A DNA stretch of 20,203 nt from DAOTZS01 sp034434335. GTDB taxonomy: Bacteria > Chloroflexota > Anaerolineae > CG2-30-64-16. The notes beneath the pieces were generated by a model. That model ran no database searches, was not told where the DNA came from, and saw only the letters and a program-made list of their open reading frames with translations. Positions within the stretch are counted from its first letter, which is position 1. Every line of letters starts with the position of its first letter. Location of the stretch: the NCBI GenBank assembly GCA_034434335.1, contig DAOTZS010000167.1:1-20203 (forward strand). Reading direction: 5' to 3'. Made by a program: the position numbers and the translations under genes. Of this stretch, positions 1 to 7,521 are shown one piece after another.

Positions 1-216
1 TCCTGGGAGCCCCAGCCGTATGCCACCCTGGATATTGACGAATACCTGTTCCTCAACCCGGCGGGGATCGAACAGGACATGCTGGGTACAGGGGTCCAGC
101 GACGTTACCGCATCGGCGACGTGGCCTATGACCGGAGCAACCATCTCCTGTATGTGCTGGAACTCTTCGCCGATGAGGCCCGGCCAGTGGTGCACGTGTG
201 GCAGATAGGTTCGTAA
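1..216 (+). CDS. C-terminal end of an unidentified protein (5' truncated by the window)
   Basis: Frame 1 is open from the first base to a TAA at 214-216, giving 71 residues. The tail contains YRIGDVAYDRSNHLLYVLEL and ends in VVHVWQIGS, with alternating hydrophobic strands and aromatic residues that look like the last blades of a beta-propeller or another secreted beta-rich domain. That structural reading is inference. No catalytic motif is visible. A hairpin begins one base after the stop codon, which supports this being a real gene end. It is convergent with the glycosyltransferase gene that ends at 392. I do not recognise the family. Confidence 0.6.
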   Translation, partial: SWEPQPYATLDIDEYLFLNPAGIEQDMLGTGVQRRYRIGDVAYDRSNHLLYVLELFADEARPVVHVWQIGS

Positions 217-250
217 GGAAGAGGGGTGGTAAGCGTTCACCACCTCTTCC
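217..250 (+). terminator. Hairpin directly after the first gene, terminator-like
   Basis: GGAAGAGG (217-224) plus TGGT (227-230) pairs with ACCACCTCTTCC (239-250) around an 8-base loop, with two bulged G residues. It starts immediately after the TAA stop. There is no clear T-run after the stem, so it may be a weak or factor-assisted terminator. Bases 251-391, up to the convergent gene, hold no gene that I can support. Confidence 0.5.
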
Positions 251-391
251 TGCCAGGGAGACTCTCACGTGTGGGGCGCAGTCCCGCTTCGCGGCGCGAA
301 AATCACAGCGTCGGCCCCCCTGGTGGCCAATGTCCCTGCACACACCGTATTGCCCGGCCCGTTCGAGCGGGCTTCCACTGTTCGGCCGGCT

Positions 392-1480
392 TTAGCCACT
401 GATTCTATTTTCCCGTAGCTTTGTCCGCAGCAGTTGTCCGTAGGCCGCCATGCGCTGGCGACGCAGGCTGCGCCTGGACCCCAACAGCCACTTCGACCCT
501 TCGAGCAACCATTCCGCCGCGAAGGCTGCCAACAGAAAGCCGCGCAACAGTTCGGCGGCCAGGGGGCCGTGGAACTTGCGGAAGTAGCGCACCTTGCTGG
601 CCTGGAAGCGGATGTGGCGTGCTGCTATAGCCTGCTCGCTGGAACGGCCCTCATAGTGGATGACCTGCGCAAAAGGCAGGTAGAAGATCCGCCACCCTGC
701 TTCCTTCAGGCGCCGACAAAGGTCCAACTCCTCCGAGTACATGAAGTATCCCTCGTCGAACCCTTCGACCTGGTCCAGGGCCTCTCGGCGCACCAACAGC
801 GCCGCGCCGACCAGCCAATCCACCTCCTGTACCCCGGCTGTCGGCTCTTGCAGGTCTGCCATGCGGTAGTGTCGCGCCCATGGGTTGTCGGGCCAGTGCC
901 AGGCGATGGGGGTGCTCTCGAAGAGGGCTATGGTGAGGGTGGGAAAGCGCCGACAGGAGGGCTGCAGGCTGCCATCGCCATAACGCAGCAACGGGCCGAC
1001 CGCGCCAGCTTCGGGATGTAAATCCATATAATGCACCAGAGCCCTCAGCGCGTCGTCCACCACCACTGTGTCGGGGTTGAGGAAGAGCACATAGCGGCCC
1101 CGGCTGATAGCCAGGCCCTGGTTGTTGGCAGCCGCGAAGCCGCGGTTATCAGGGTTGGCAATCAGGCGCACCCAGGGGAATTGTGTCGCCACCATCTCCG
1201 CGCTGCCGTCGGAAGAGGCGTTGTCTACGACGATGACCTCAGCGGTGATGGCAGGTTGGAGCGGATGGGAAGGGGGAAGGTGTTGGGCTGCTTCACCGCC
1301 CTGCTGGGCCTCGGCCAGGACGACCCCCGGGGAGCGCTGGATGGCCATCAGACAGTCGCGCAACAGGTCGTGCACATTCCAGTTGACGATGATGATGGAG
1401 AGGTCGGGAAGGTCATGGCCAGGCATGGGAGCCGGCTGGTGCAACGGGGAGCCGCCAAAGGAGGTCAGGCCATCATGCAT
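392..1480 (-). CDS. Family 2 glycosyltransferase (GT-A fold), probable rhamnosyltransferase-like
   Basis: A cytoplasmic or membrane-associated enzyme that transfers a sugar from a nucleotide-sugar donor; the acceptor is unknown. With the start at 1480 the protein has 362 residues. The GT2 core is clear: strand one SIIIVNWN (about 28-35), nucleotide-binding VDNASSDGS (about 86-94), the DxD-equivalent region FLNPDTVV (NPD about 135-137), and the acceptor-side YSEELDLCRRLKEAGW. A hydrophobic amphipathic tail (LLRGFLLAAFAAEWLLEG) suggests membrane contact. The start ATG at 1480 overlaps the TGA of the prenyl synthase by 8 bases, which suggests translational coupling; an internal ATG at 1426, closer to the conserved core, is an alternative, and neither has a clear Shine-Dalgarno site. 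Oddity: a Gln/Pro/His-rich insertion of about 25 residues sits between the first helix and the VDNAS strand. Last gene of the cluster that includes gmd and rmd, so a role in rhamnan or other surface polymer synthesis is inferred. Confidence 0.88.
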   Translation of the reverse strand: MHDGLTSFGGSPLHQPAPMPGHDLPDLSIIIVNWNVHDLLRDCLMAIQRSPGVVLAEAQQGGEAAQHLPPSHPLQPAITAEVIVVDNASSDGSAEMVATQFPWVRLIANPDNRGFAAANNQGLAISRGRYVLFLNPDTVVVDDALRALVHYMDLHPEAGAVGPLLRYGDGSLQPSCRRFPTLTIALFESTPIAWHWPDNPWARHYRMADLQEPTAGVQEVDWLVGAALLVRREALDQVEGFDEGYFMYSEELDLCRRLKEAGWRIFYLPFAQVIHYEGRSSEQAIAARHIRFQASKVRYFRKFHGPLAAELLRGFLLAAFAAEWLLEGSKWLLGSRRSLRRQRMAAYGQLLRTKLRENRISG

Positions 1481-2447
1481 GTCGGGTGACGACGAAATCG
1501 GCCAGGTCGTGCAATGCCTGCCGATAACGCCCGGCTGGCATTGCTGCCAGGTTAGCCTTGGCCAGCTCGCAAAACGAGCGTGCCTCGGCAAAGGCCTTCG
1601 GGATGGCGTCGGAATTCCGCACCATGTCCACGATCTCGGCCACGCCGTTGCCGGCGGCGTTGAGGCTCTGTTCCAGCAGGGCCACGACCTCGTCGGGGTT
1701 GGGGTGCGCCTCGAGGAAGTAGAAGAAAGGCAGGGTCACGATGCCCTGGCGCAGGTCGCCACCCACCGGTTTGCCAAGCACGGCTTCGTTGCCGGCATAG
1801 TCCAGGATATCGTCTACGATCTGGAAGGCCATGCCCAGGTTGCGGCCATAGTCGTAGAGCGCCTGTTCTTGCTCGGGGGACGCGCCACCCAGGATGGCCC
1901 CCGAGCGCGTGGCCGCGGCAAACAGAGAGGCCGTTTTGGCAAAAATACGGGGGTAATAGGCTTCTTTGGGCTGTCGCCACTGCCGGCTGGAGAAGAGCTG
2001 GCGCAGTTCGCCCTCCACGATGATGCGCAGGGTGTCAGCGAAGAGCTGGACGACCCGCACGTTTTCCGTCTCGGCGGCGAAGCCAGCCGCGCGCGCGAAG
2101 ATGTAGTCCCCGGCGAGCACCGTGGCGCCTTTGTTCCAGGTGGCGTTAAGGGTTACGTTGCCGCGGCGGATCAGCGCCTCGTCAATCAGGTCGTCGTGCA
2201 CCAGGGTCGCCGTATGCAGGGTCTCCACCGCTGCGGCCACGGCGATCGCTTTCTCGGAGGCGGGCTGGGCAAAAAAGCCGTAGGCAGCCAGCACCAGGGC
2301 CGGCCGCAACCGCTTGCCACCGCTGGCCAACAAGTGCAGGAAGGCCTGAGCCAGGGGCGCGTAGGCTCCGTCCCCTATGGAGCGCATCTTATCTTCGACC
2401 CGAAGCAGGTCAGACTTTACCAGGTCTAGCAACATTACTTCGCTCAT
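1473..2447 (-). CDS. Polyprenyl diphosphate synthase (trans-isoprenyl diphosphate synthase)
   Basis: Condenses isopentenyl diphosphate onto an allylic diphosphate to make a long-chain polyprenyl diphosphate for quinone tails or lipid carriers. From the ATG at 2447 the protein has 324 residues, normal for the family. Motifs: GGKRLRP (about 43-49), first Asp-rich motif DDLID (85-89) followed by RRG, and second motif DDILD (212-216) followed by GKPVGGDLRQG, which bind the Mg-diphosphate. The family motifs match long-chain (hepta/octaprenyl) enzymes better than farnesyl synthases, but chain length cannot be fixed from sequence alone. An upstream in-frame ATG at 2498 would add 17 non-conserved residues, so I prefer 2447. 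The 94-base gap to tatD holds no recognisable signal. It overlaps the downstream glycosyltransferase. Confidence 0.92.
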   Translation of the reverse strand: MSEVMLLDLVKSDLLRVEDKMRSIGDGAYAPLAQAFLHLLASGGKRLRPALVLAAYGFFAQPASEKAIAVAAAVETLHTATLVHDDLIDEALIRRGNVTLNATWNKGATVLAGDYIFARAAGFAAETENVRVVQLFADTLRIIVEGELRQLFSSRQWRQPKEAYYPRIFAKTASLFAAATRSGAILGGASPEQEQALYDYGRNLGMAFQIVDDILDYAGNEAVLGKPVGGDLRQGIVTLPFFYFLEAHPNPDEVVALLEQSLNAAGNGVAEIVDMVRNSDAIPKAFAEARSFCELAKANLAAMPAGRYRQALHDLADFVVTRHA

Positions 2448-2541
2448 TACACTTCTGGTTGCCCGGTTCTCCAGGTAACAGGCGCTTTTGAATCTCAATC
2501 TGATAGAATCGCGTACCTGGCAGAATACCCTCTTGATGTCC

Positions 2542-3396
2542 TCAGCCCGTGGCTGCAGGCGGCAGCCGAAACAGGCGCACGGCTGTGGCCGTCGTCATCC
2601 GTGCCAGCTTGTCGGCCGGCATAGCGTAGAGGTTGGCCAGGCTCTGGGCCACCAGGGCTACGTAGCCGGGCTCGTTGCGCTGGCCCCGGTAGGGATGCGG
2701 TGCCAGGTAGGGCGCGTCCGTTTCCAGGATCAGCCTGTGGGGGTCCAGGCTGGGCACCAGGGCATGTAGCCGTCGCGCGTTTTGGAAGGTCACCGGTCCC
2801 CCCAGGCCGAGCACCAGGCCCAGCTCATAGGCCGCCTGCGCCTCTGCCAGGTCCCCTGAGAACGCATGCCACACCCCTATTATAGCACGCCCTCCCTTCA
2901 GGTTCGGTGCTGCAGCTAACCATTGGCCCACCTCTTCCAGCAGGTCGGCGTTGCAGGAAGAGGTCGTGTCGTCTCCCGCGGAGGACCTGCGGCTGTGCAG
3001 GATCACCGGCAGGCCCAATTCGGCAGCCAGGGCCAGTTGATCGCGCAGCGCCCGCTTCTGCTGGGCGACCGGCACCTTTTGCCAATAGTAATCCAGCCCA
3101 ATCTCGCCGATGGCCACCACCCTGGGGTGCTGTGCCAGCTCATATAAGGCTTGTAGGGTGCTCTCGCTGAAATTGGCGCAGTCATTGGGATGCACGCCGA
3201 TGGCTGCGTAGATATTTGAGTACTGCCTGGCCAGTGCCAGGACCCGCCGGCAAGAAGCCAGGTCAATGGCCGGGTTGATGATGATGCCCACTCCCGCTGC
3301 CGCTGCTCGCTCCAACACCCTCTCTCGATCGGGGTCGAAGTGGGGCAGGTCGAGGTGGCAGTGGGTGTCTATCAGGGGCGAAGGACCAGAGATCAC
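2542..3396 (-). CDS. tatD: TatD family metal-dependent hydrolase (DNase)
   Basis: A cytoplasmic TIM-barrel phosphoesterase of the TatD/YcfH/YabD group; characterised members are 3'-5' exonucleases or D-aminoacyl-tRNA deacylase-like. The 284 residues carry every metal-site motif: DTHCHLD at 10-16, AIGEIGLDYY (Glu98), LHSR (His134), WHAFSGD (His177) and ETDAPYLAPHPYRGQRNEP (Asp227). Length is slightly above the usual 255-265 because of a Ser/Thr/Asp-rich insertion at about 137-150, after LHSR. Its ATG overlaps the TGA of the upstream mutase gene (ATGA, 3393-3396), so the two are probably co-translated. The exact TatD/YcfH subgroup cannot be assigned from sequence alone. Confidence 0.93.
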   Translation of the reverse strand: MISGPSPLIDTHCHLDLPHFDPDRERVLERAAAAGVGIIINPAIDLASCRRVLALARQYSNIYAAIGVHPNDCANFSESTLQALYELAQHPRVVAIGEIGLDYYWQKVPVAQQKRALRDQLALAAELGLPVILHSRRSSAGDDTTSSCNADLLEEVGQWLAAAPNLKGGRAIIGVWHAFSGDLAEAQAAYELGLVLGLGGPVTFQNARRLHALVPSLDPHRLILETDAPYLAPHPYRGQRNEPGYVALVAQSLANLYAMPADKLARMTTATAVRLFRLPPAATG

Positions 3397-4826
3397 GCCA
3401 GCCCTGCCAGCTTCATGCCCTCAGCCAGGAGCGCCTGCACCTTGTCCTGGTGCATCGTCTCGCAGTAGACGCGGATCAGTGGCTCGGTGCCCGAGAAGCG
3501 GATCAGCAGCCAGCCGCCATCTTCCAGGGCGAACTTGTAGCCGTCAATCGTCACTTTATCGGTGACGCGCAGGCCCGCGATGGTCGTCGGCCGGGCGGCT
3601 TCCAGCCGGTTGCGGGCGGCTTCCTTGACAGTGTTGTCTTTGACGCGGGTGTCAATGCGGTCGTAGTAGTGTGGCCCGCCAACCAGGTCGAAGAGCATCG
3701 CCAGCAGCCCGGTGGGCTGTTTGCCGGTGCAGCGCATCAGGTCCAGCAGGTAGAGGTTGGCCAGGATGCCATCGCGCTCGGGCACATGGCCACGGAAGGC
3801 ATAGCCGCCGCTTTCCTCGCCGCCGATCATGGCATTATGTTGCAGCATGGCCGGCGCGACATATTTGAAGCCCACGCCAGTGTGGATCACCGGCACGCCG
3901 TAACGCGTGGCCAGCTTATCCAGCATGGAGGTGGTGCTGATGGTTTTGACGATAGCACCCCGTTCCCCGCGCACCTCGAGCAGGTACATGGCCAGCAGGC
4001 CGTAGACGCGCAATTGGTCCACGAATTCGCCGTTTTCGTCGCCGAAGCCACAGCGGTCGGCATCGCCATCGAGGATGCACACTGCGTTGGCGCCGATGGC
4101 CCGGCCGCGGGCCAGGCCGGCGTCCACATTGGGTGGGATCGGCTCGGGCCGCTGCATCTCAGGGAAGAGGGGATTGCGCTCGGCATGGTACTCGACCACG
4201 TGGGTCTTCCCCCCGGCCAGGAAGCGGGAGAGGAAGCCAGCGCCATTGCCCCACATGTTATCCACCAGCACGGTGAAGCCGGCCTTCTTGATGGCCTCCA
4301 CGTCCACCAGGGAACGGATGCGGGCATCGTAGGCCGGCACGGGATCGTAGGGCCGGATCAGGCCCACCTTGACGCCGGCGTCGAAATCTATGCGCCGCAC
4401 TCCGGCCACAGTGGGCGGGATGCGCGCCTCGATCTCTTTCAGCCCGGCGGGATCAATGGCGCCGCCGTGGGCATCGCGCACCTTGAAGCCGTTGTCGGTG
4501 GGCGGGTTGTGACTGGCTGTGATGTTGATGGCGCCAATGGCCTTGCGTTCGGTGACGCCGAAGGAGATCACCGGGGTGGGCACACCACCTCCGCAGAAGT
4601 GGACGGGGATGCCGTTGCCGGCCAGCACCTCAGCTGCGGCCGCGGCAAAGTCCTCCGATTGGAAACGCCTGTCCCCGCCGATCACCACCCCGCGCTGGAG
4701 ATCACCGGGACAGGTCGCTTTGAGATAGTCGGCGAAGCCCTGGGCACAACGGCGCACATTGTCAAAGGTGTAGTCTTCGGCAATGCGTGCACGCCAGCCA
4801 TCAGTTCCGAAAACAATGTCAGACAT
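3393..4826 (-). CDS. Phosphoglucomutase/phosphomannomutase family (alpha-D-phosphohexomutase)
   Basis: Interconverts hexose 1- and 6-phosphates through a phosphoserine enzyme. The 477 residues contain all four active-site elements: FGTDGWRA at the N-terminus (6-13), the phosphoserine loop TASHNP (Ser105), the Mg-binding loop DGDADR (252-257), the sugar-specificity loop GEESGG, and the phosphate-binding loop RFSGTEPLIRVY. GEESGG and the PGM-like C-terminus favour glucose or dual glucose/mannose specificity. Placed just downstream of gmd, a role in making mannose 1-phosphate for GDP-mannose is an attractive inference but not proven. ATG at 4826; Shine-Dalgarno is weak (AGAGG about 12 bases upstream). 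It overlaps tatD by 4 bases and lies 13 bases after the MNT/HEPN remnant. Confidence 0.93.
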   Translation of the reverse strand: MSDIVFGTDGWRARIAEDYTFDNVRRCAQGFADYLKATCPGDLQRGVVIGGDRRFQSEDFAAAAAEVLAGNGIPVHFCGGGVPTPVISFGVTERKAIGAINITASHNPPTDNGFKVRDAHGGAIDPAGLKEIEARIPPTVAGVRRIDFDAGVKVGLIRPYDPVPAYDARIRSLVDVEAIKKAGFTVLVDNMWGNGAGFLSRFLAGGKTHVVEYHAERNPLFPEMQRPEPIPPNVDAGLARGRAIGANAVCILDGDADRCGFGDENGEFVDQLRVYGLLAMYLLEVRGERGAIVKTISTTSMLDKLATRYGVPVIHTGVGFKYVAPAMLQHNAMIGGEESGGYAFRGHVPERDGILANLYLLDLMRCTGKQPTGLLAMLFDLVGGPHYYDRIDTRVKDNTVKEAARNRLEAARPTTIAGLRVTDKVTIDGYKFALEDGGWLLIRFSGTEPLIRVYCETMHQDKVQALLAEGMKLAGLA

Positions 4827-4839
4827 AGGAACTCTGCCT

Positions 4840-5226
4840 CTAAGTTGAAACAGTGAATGAAAGCCCCAATACCTCGGCCACCAGTTTCAGAACCTCTGGC
4901 ACTCTTGCGCCAGGCGATAAACCGAGTGCCCCGGGACGAACTGCTCGCCCCGAGCATAACGACAGGCCTTCAGCGCCAGGAGTGTAGACCAGCACGTCCA
5001 CATCTACCCCTAGCCGCAGGTCGGCATTGGCCAGGCGCTCGTATACGGCACCGATACGTTCCAGAAAACGCTGACCTGTATGGCGTACGATTACAGGTCC
5101 AGATCGCTGTGGCTTCTTGCGTTCCCGCGCGCGGGACCCGAATATCAGGATGCGTTCCACATTGGGTTCGACCAAAATCGCCAGGAGACATCTTTTCCAA
5201 TCCCTGGGCAACCCGCGCTGGGCCAT
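4840..5226 (-). pseudogene. Decayed minimal nucleotidyltransferase fused to a HEPN-domain fragment
   Basis: The open frame encodes 128 residues. The start is an MNT-like nucleotidyltransferase: RILIFGSRARE (Gly30-Ser31 of the GS motif), then RFLERIGAVYERLANADLRL and VDVDVLVYTP (74-83). The catalytic GS...DxD motif is damaged: where S-D-x-D-hydrophobic is expected, the protein reads RSGPVIV (41-47), as though about 6 bases were lost. After VYTP the same frame is not MNT-like, but the +1 frame (4979 down to a stop at 4887) reads LALKACRYARGEQFVPGHSV then YRLAQECQRF, which is a typical HEPN-domain segment. The original frame then resumes with PEVLKLVAEVLG, also HEPN-like. This looks like a deletion that joined an MNT gene to the middle of its HEPN partner, plus a frameshift. 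It lies 7 bases after the gmd stop codon. Confidence 0.75.
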
Positions 5227-5233
5227 TTTGCGC

Positions 5234-6220
5234 CTACCCTACCTGCGGAGTGTGGTTTCCCTGTTGTTGCAAGGCGGCCAGGTCGGCATCCACCATGATA
5301 CGGACCAGTTGCCGGAAGGTGACAGATGGCTGCCAGCCCAGCACGCGGCGGGCTTTGCTGGCATCGCCCACCAGCATATCCACCTCGGCCGGCCGGTAGA
5401 ACTTGGGGTCGCTAACCACATACTTCTCCCAATCCAGCCCAACGTAGTCGAACGCTTCCTGGCAAAACTCGCGCACCGAGTGGGTCTCGCCGGTGGCAAT
5501 GACGTAATCGTCGGGCTGGTCCTGCTGGAGCATGAGCCACATAGCGCGCACGTAATCGGGCGCGTAGCCCCAATCTCTCCGTGCCTCCAGGTTGCCCAAC
5601 CGTAACTCGTTGGCCAGCCCCAACTTGATGCGCGCCACCCCATAGGTGATCTTGTGGGTGACGAACTCCAGGCCCCTGCGCGGGCTTTCGTGGTTGAACA
5701 GGATGCCAGAGCAGGCGAACAGCCCATAGCTCTCCCGGTAGTTGACCGTGATCCAATGGCCGTAGACCTTGGCCACGCCATAGGGACTGCGCGGGTAGAA
5801 GGGGGTGTTCTCGTTCTGCGGCACCTCGCGCACCTTGCCGAACATCTCACTGGAGCTGGCCTGATAGAAGCGGATCTTGGGGTCCACGATACGGATGGCA
5901 TCCAACACGCGTGTCACCCCCAGGGCCGTGAACTCACCGGTGAGCACGGGTTGCTGGAAGCTGGTGGGCACAAAACTTTGTGCGGCCAGGTTGTAGACCT
6001 CGTCTGGCCGATGCTCCTGCAAAATGTTGATCAGGCTGACCTGGTCGAGCAGGTCGCCCTGGACCAGGGTGATGCGGTCCTGGATGTGGCGGATGCGGTC
6101 GAAGTTGATGGTGCTCGTCCTGCGCACCATACCGACCACTTCGTAGCCCTGCTCCAGAAGGAAATCGGCCAGGTAGGAACCATCCTGGCCGGTGATGCCG
6201 GTGATGAGGGCTTTCGGCAT
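5234..6220 (-). CDS. gmd: GDP-mannose 4,6-dehydratase
   Basis: Converts GDP-D-mannose to GDP-4-keto-6-deoxy-D-mannose, the branch point for GDP-rhamnose, GDP-fucose and related sugars. The 328 residues form an extended short-chain dehydrogenase: NADP-binding GITGQDGSYL (8-17), the family signature SSSEMFG (122-128) with catalytic Ser/Glu, and YGVAK (147-151) with catalytic Tyr and Lys. FNHESPRRG and the RRDWGYAPDYV segment are typical of Gmd. The start ATG at 6220 has a good Shine-Dalgarno (GAGGT) and begins at the Rossmann fold; the open frame extends upstream to 6436 but that part overlaps the preceding gene and has no conserved content. It follows the rmd-like gene by 56 bases. Confidence 0.96.
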   Translation of the reverse strand: MPKALITGITGQDGSYLADFLLEQGYEVVGMVRRTSTINFDRIRHIQDRITLVQGDLLDQVSLINILQEHRPDEVYNLAAQSFVPTSFQQPVLTGEFTALGVTRVLDAIRIVDPKIRFYQASSSEMFGKVREVPQNENTPFYPRSPYGVAKVYGHWITVNYRESYGLFACSGILFNHESPRRGLEFVTHKITYGVARIKLGLANELRLGNLEARRDWGYAPDYVRAMWLMLQQDQPDDYVIATGETHSVREFCQEAFDYVGLDWEKYVVSDPKFYRPAEVDMLVGDASKARRVLGWQPSVTFRQLVRIMVDADLAALQQQGNHTPQVG

Positions 6221-6276
6221 AACTGACCTCGTTTCAGACGTCGCATTGAAGATAAGCCACGGCCGGGCAGAGCAAT

Positions 6277-7305
6277 TCAGGGTTGAGATGCCGATGTGGC
6301 CCAGAGCCCCTTCTCTGTGAACCGCAGTTCTGGTGGCGTTGGGTCGGGGGCACCAGTGCGCACCTGTTGGCGCCAGTAGGCCAGCACATCGGCCAGGCTT
6401 TGCTCCAGGGGGATCTCGGCGCGCCAGCCGGTGCACGCCTGGAACTTACGACAGTCGGCCACCATGCACGGCACATCTACCGGGCGAAAACGGCCGGCAT
6501 CCTGGATGACGGTCACTTCTCGGCCCGCCAGGCGGATCAGGGTCTCCAGCAGGTAGCGGACACTGGTGGCACGGCCCGAACCCAGATTGTATACCTCGCC
6601 TGGTTCGCCCAGGGTCAGGGCCAGATAGTAGCCACGCACGATATCGCGCACGTCGCTGAAATCACGCGCCACGTCCAGGCTGCCCACCACCACTTCCGGC
6701 GATCTGAGCCCGGCCTCGATCTCCGCGATCTGGCGGGCAAAGTCGGGAGCCACGAAACCCTGGCGCTGCCGTGGCCCAATGTGGTTAAAGGGCCGCACGC
6801 GTACCGCGGGCACACCATGGCTAAGGTAATATTGGAGCCCCAGATAGTCCTGCGCGATCTTGCTTACCGCATATGGGCTGGTGGGGCGCAGAGGCGTTTC
6901 CTCGTCAATCGGCAGGTCCTCTTCCGTAACCGCCCCGTACTCCTCGGCCGAGCCTACCACCAGCACCCGGCTGGAGAGGCGCAGTTGTACGAGCGCTTCC
7001 AGGACATTGAGCTGGGCGCGGATGTTATTCTCCAGGGTAAACCAGGGGTCCTGGCGGGAGAGCGCCGGAATGGGTTGGGCTGCCAGGTGGAAGATGTAGT
7101 CGGGCTGTGTTTCTTCGATGACGAAGCGCACGACCTCCAGCCGCGAGAGTTCTGCCGGGTACAGCGTCAGGCGGTCACGCAGATGAGCGATATTGTCCAG
7201 CCGACCGTAGACCGTGCCAGCGACCTGCCAGTCGGTATGCTCCAGCAGGTATTCGGCCAGGTGGCTGCCAACGAAACCAGAGATGCCGGTGATAAGGGCC
7301 CGCAA
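6277..7305 (-). CDS. rmd: GDP-6-deoxy-D-mannose (4-keto) reductase, NAD-dependent epimerase/dehydratase family
   Basis: Predicted to reduce GDP-4-keto-6-deoxy-D-mannose, the product of the Gmd encoded next, to GDP-D-rhamnose. The 342 residues have NAD(P)-binding GISGFVG (7-13), GSAEEYG (118-124), catalytic PYAVSK (Tyr145, Lys149), RPFNHIGP (171-178) and the later ARDFSDVRDIV segment, a set typical of Rmd rather than of the fucose synthase Fcl. The C-terminal 25 residues or so (GAPDPTPPELRF onward) extend past the family core. It starts with TTG at 7305, preceded by GAGG with a short spacer. A promoter with TATAAT lies 32-60 bases upstream. First gene of the cluster; substrate specificity is inferred from motifs and from the neighbouring gmd. 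Confidence 0.85.
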   Translation of the reverse strand: MRALITGISGFVGSHLAEYLLEHTDWQVAGTVYGRLDNIAHLRDRLTLYPAELSRLEVVRFVIEETQPDYIFHLAAQPIPALSRQDPWFTLENNIRAQLNVLEALVQLRLSSRVLVVGSAEEYGAVTEEDLPIDEETPLRPTSPYAVSKIAQDYLGLQYYLSHGVPAVRVRPFNHIGPRQRQGFVAPDFARQIAEIEAGLRSPEVVVGSLDVARDFSDVRDIVRGYYLALTLGEPGEVYNLGSGRATSVRYLLETLIRLAGREVTVIQDAGRFRPVDVPCMVADCRKFQACTGWRAEIPLEQSLADVLAYWRQQVRTGAPDPTPPELRFTEKGLWATSASQP

Positions 7306-7336
7306 GGATACCTCACGTATGGCACATTACACAAAA

Positions 7337-7365
7337 ATTATACCGCAGGATGACGAGAGGGGCAA
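7337..7365 (-). promoter_or_regulatory. Sigma-70-type promoter for the rmd-gmd cluster
   Basis: On the minus strand, TTGCCC (7365-7360) is followed by a 17-base spacer and a perfect TATAAT (7342-7337). Predicted transcription starts near 7330, giving a leader of about 25 bases to the TTG start of rmd. It is the only good match in the 216-base gap between the divergent rmd and Uma2 genes. Confidence 0.6.
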
Positions 7366-7460
7366 AGCATGAGCTGATCTGTTGGGCGTGCGCGAAGTGC
7401 CCGGCACGTCCACTGCATCACTCGATTCCGGCCACCATCGCCCCCCGAGTTTGCTTAGAG

Positions 7461-7489
7461 TTCCATCTTCGTACATCTGGATGTATAAT
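7461..7489 (+). promoter_or_regulatory. Probable promoter of the Uma2 gene
   Basis: A perfect TATAAT at 7484-7489 lies 32 bases upstream of the Uma2 start. The matching -35 position (7461-7466, TTCCAT, 17-base spacer) is poor, so activity may depend on an activator. The rest of the 7306-7521 gap shows no other feature that I can support. Confidence 0.45.
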
Positions 7490-7521
7490 GTGAGAAGAAA
7501 CGAGAGAAAGAGAGGCGAAAC

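Noticed and set aside
357..372. Hairpin GCCCG-TTCGAG-CGGGC as terminator of the glycosyltransferase operon
   Set aside because: Only a 5-bp stem with no T-run on the minus strand.
1122..2429. Long plus-strand open frame (435 codons) over the prenyl synthase and glycosyltransferase
   Set aside because: Antisense shadow of two well-supported genes in GC-rich DNA; its translation shows no domain and no ribosome-binding site.
3450..4856. Long plus-strand open frame (468 codons) over the phosphohexomutase
   Set aside because: Exact antisense of a gene with all catalytic motifs; composition is typical of a mirror frame.
6221..6436. N-terminal extension of gmd by 72 codons
   Set aside because: Overlaps the end of the rmd gene, has no family similarity, and a good Shine-Dalgarno precedes the ATG at 6220.
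7380..7410. Third copy of the GGCACGAAGTGCC palindrome element
   Set aside because: Only CGAAGTGCCCGGCACG is shared loosely; the terminal GTAACTATTCAG and other modules are missing.
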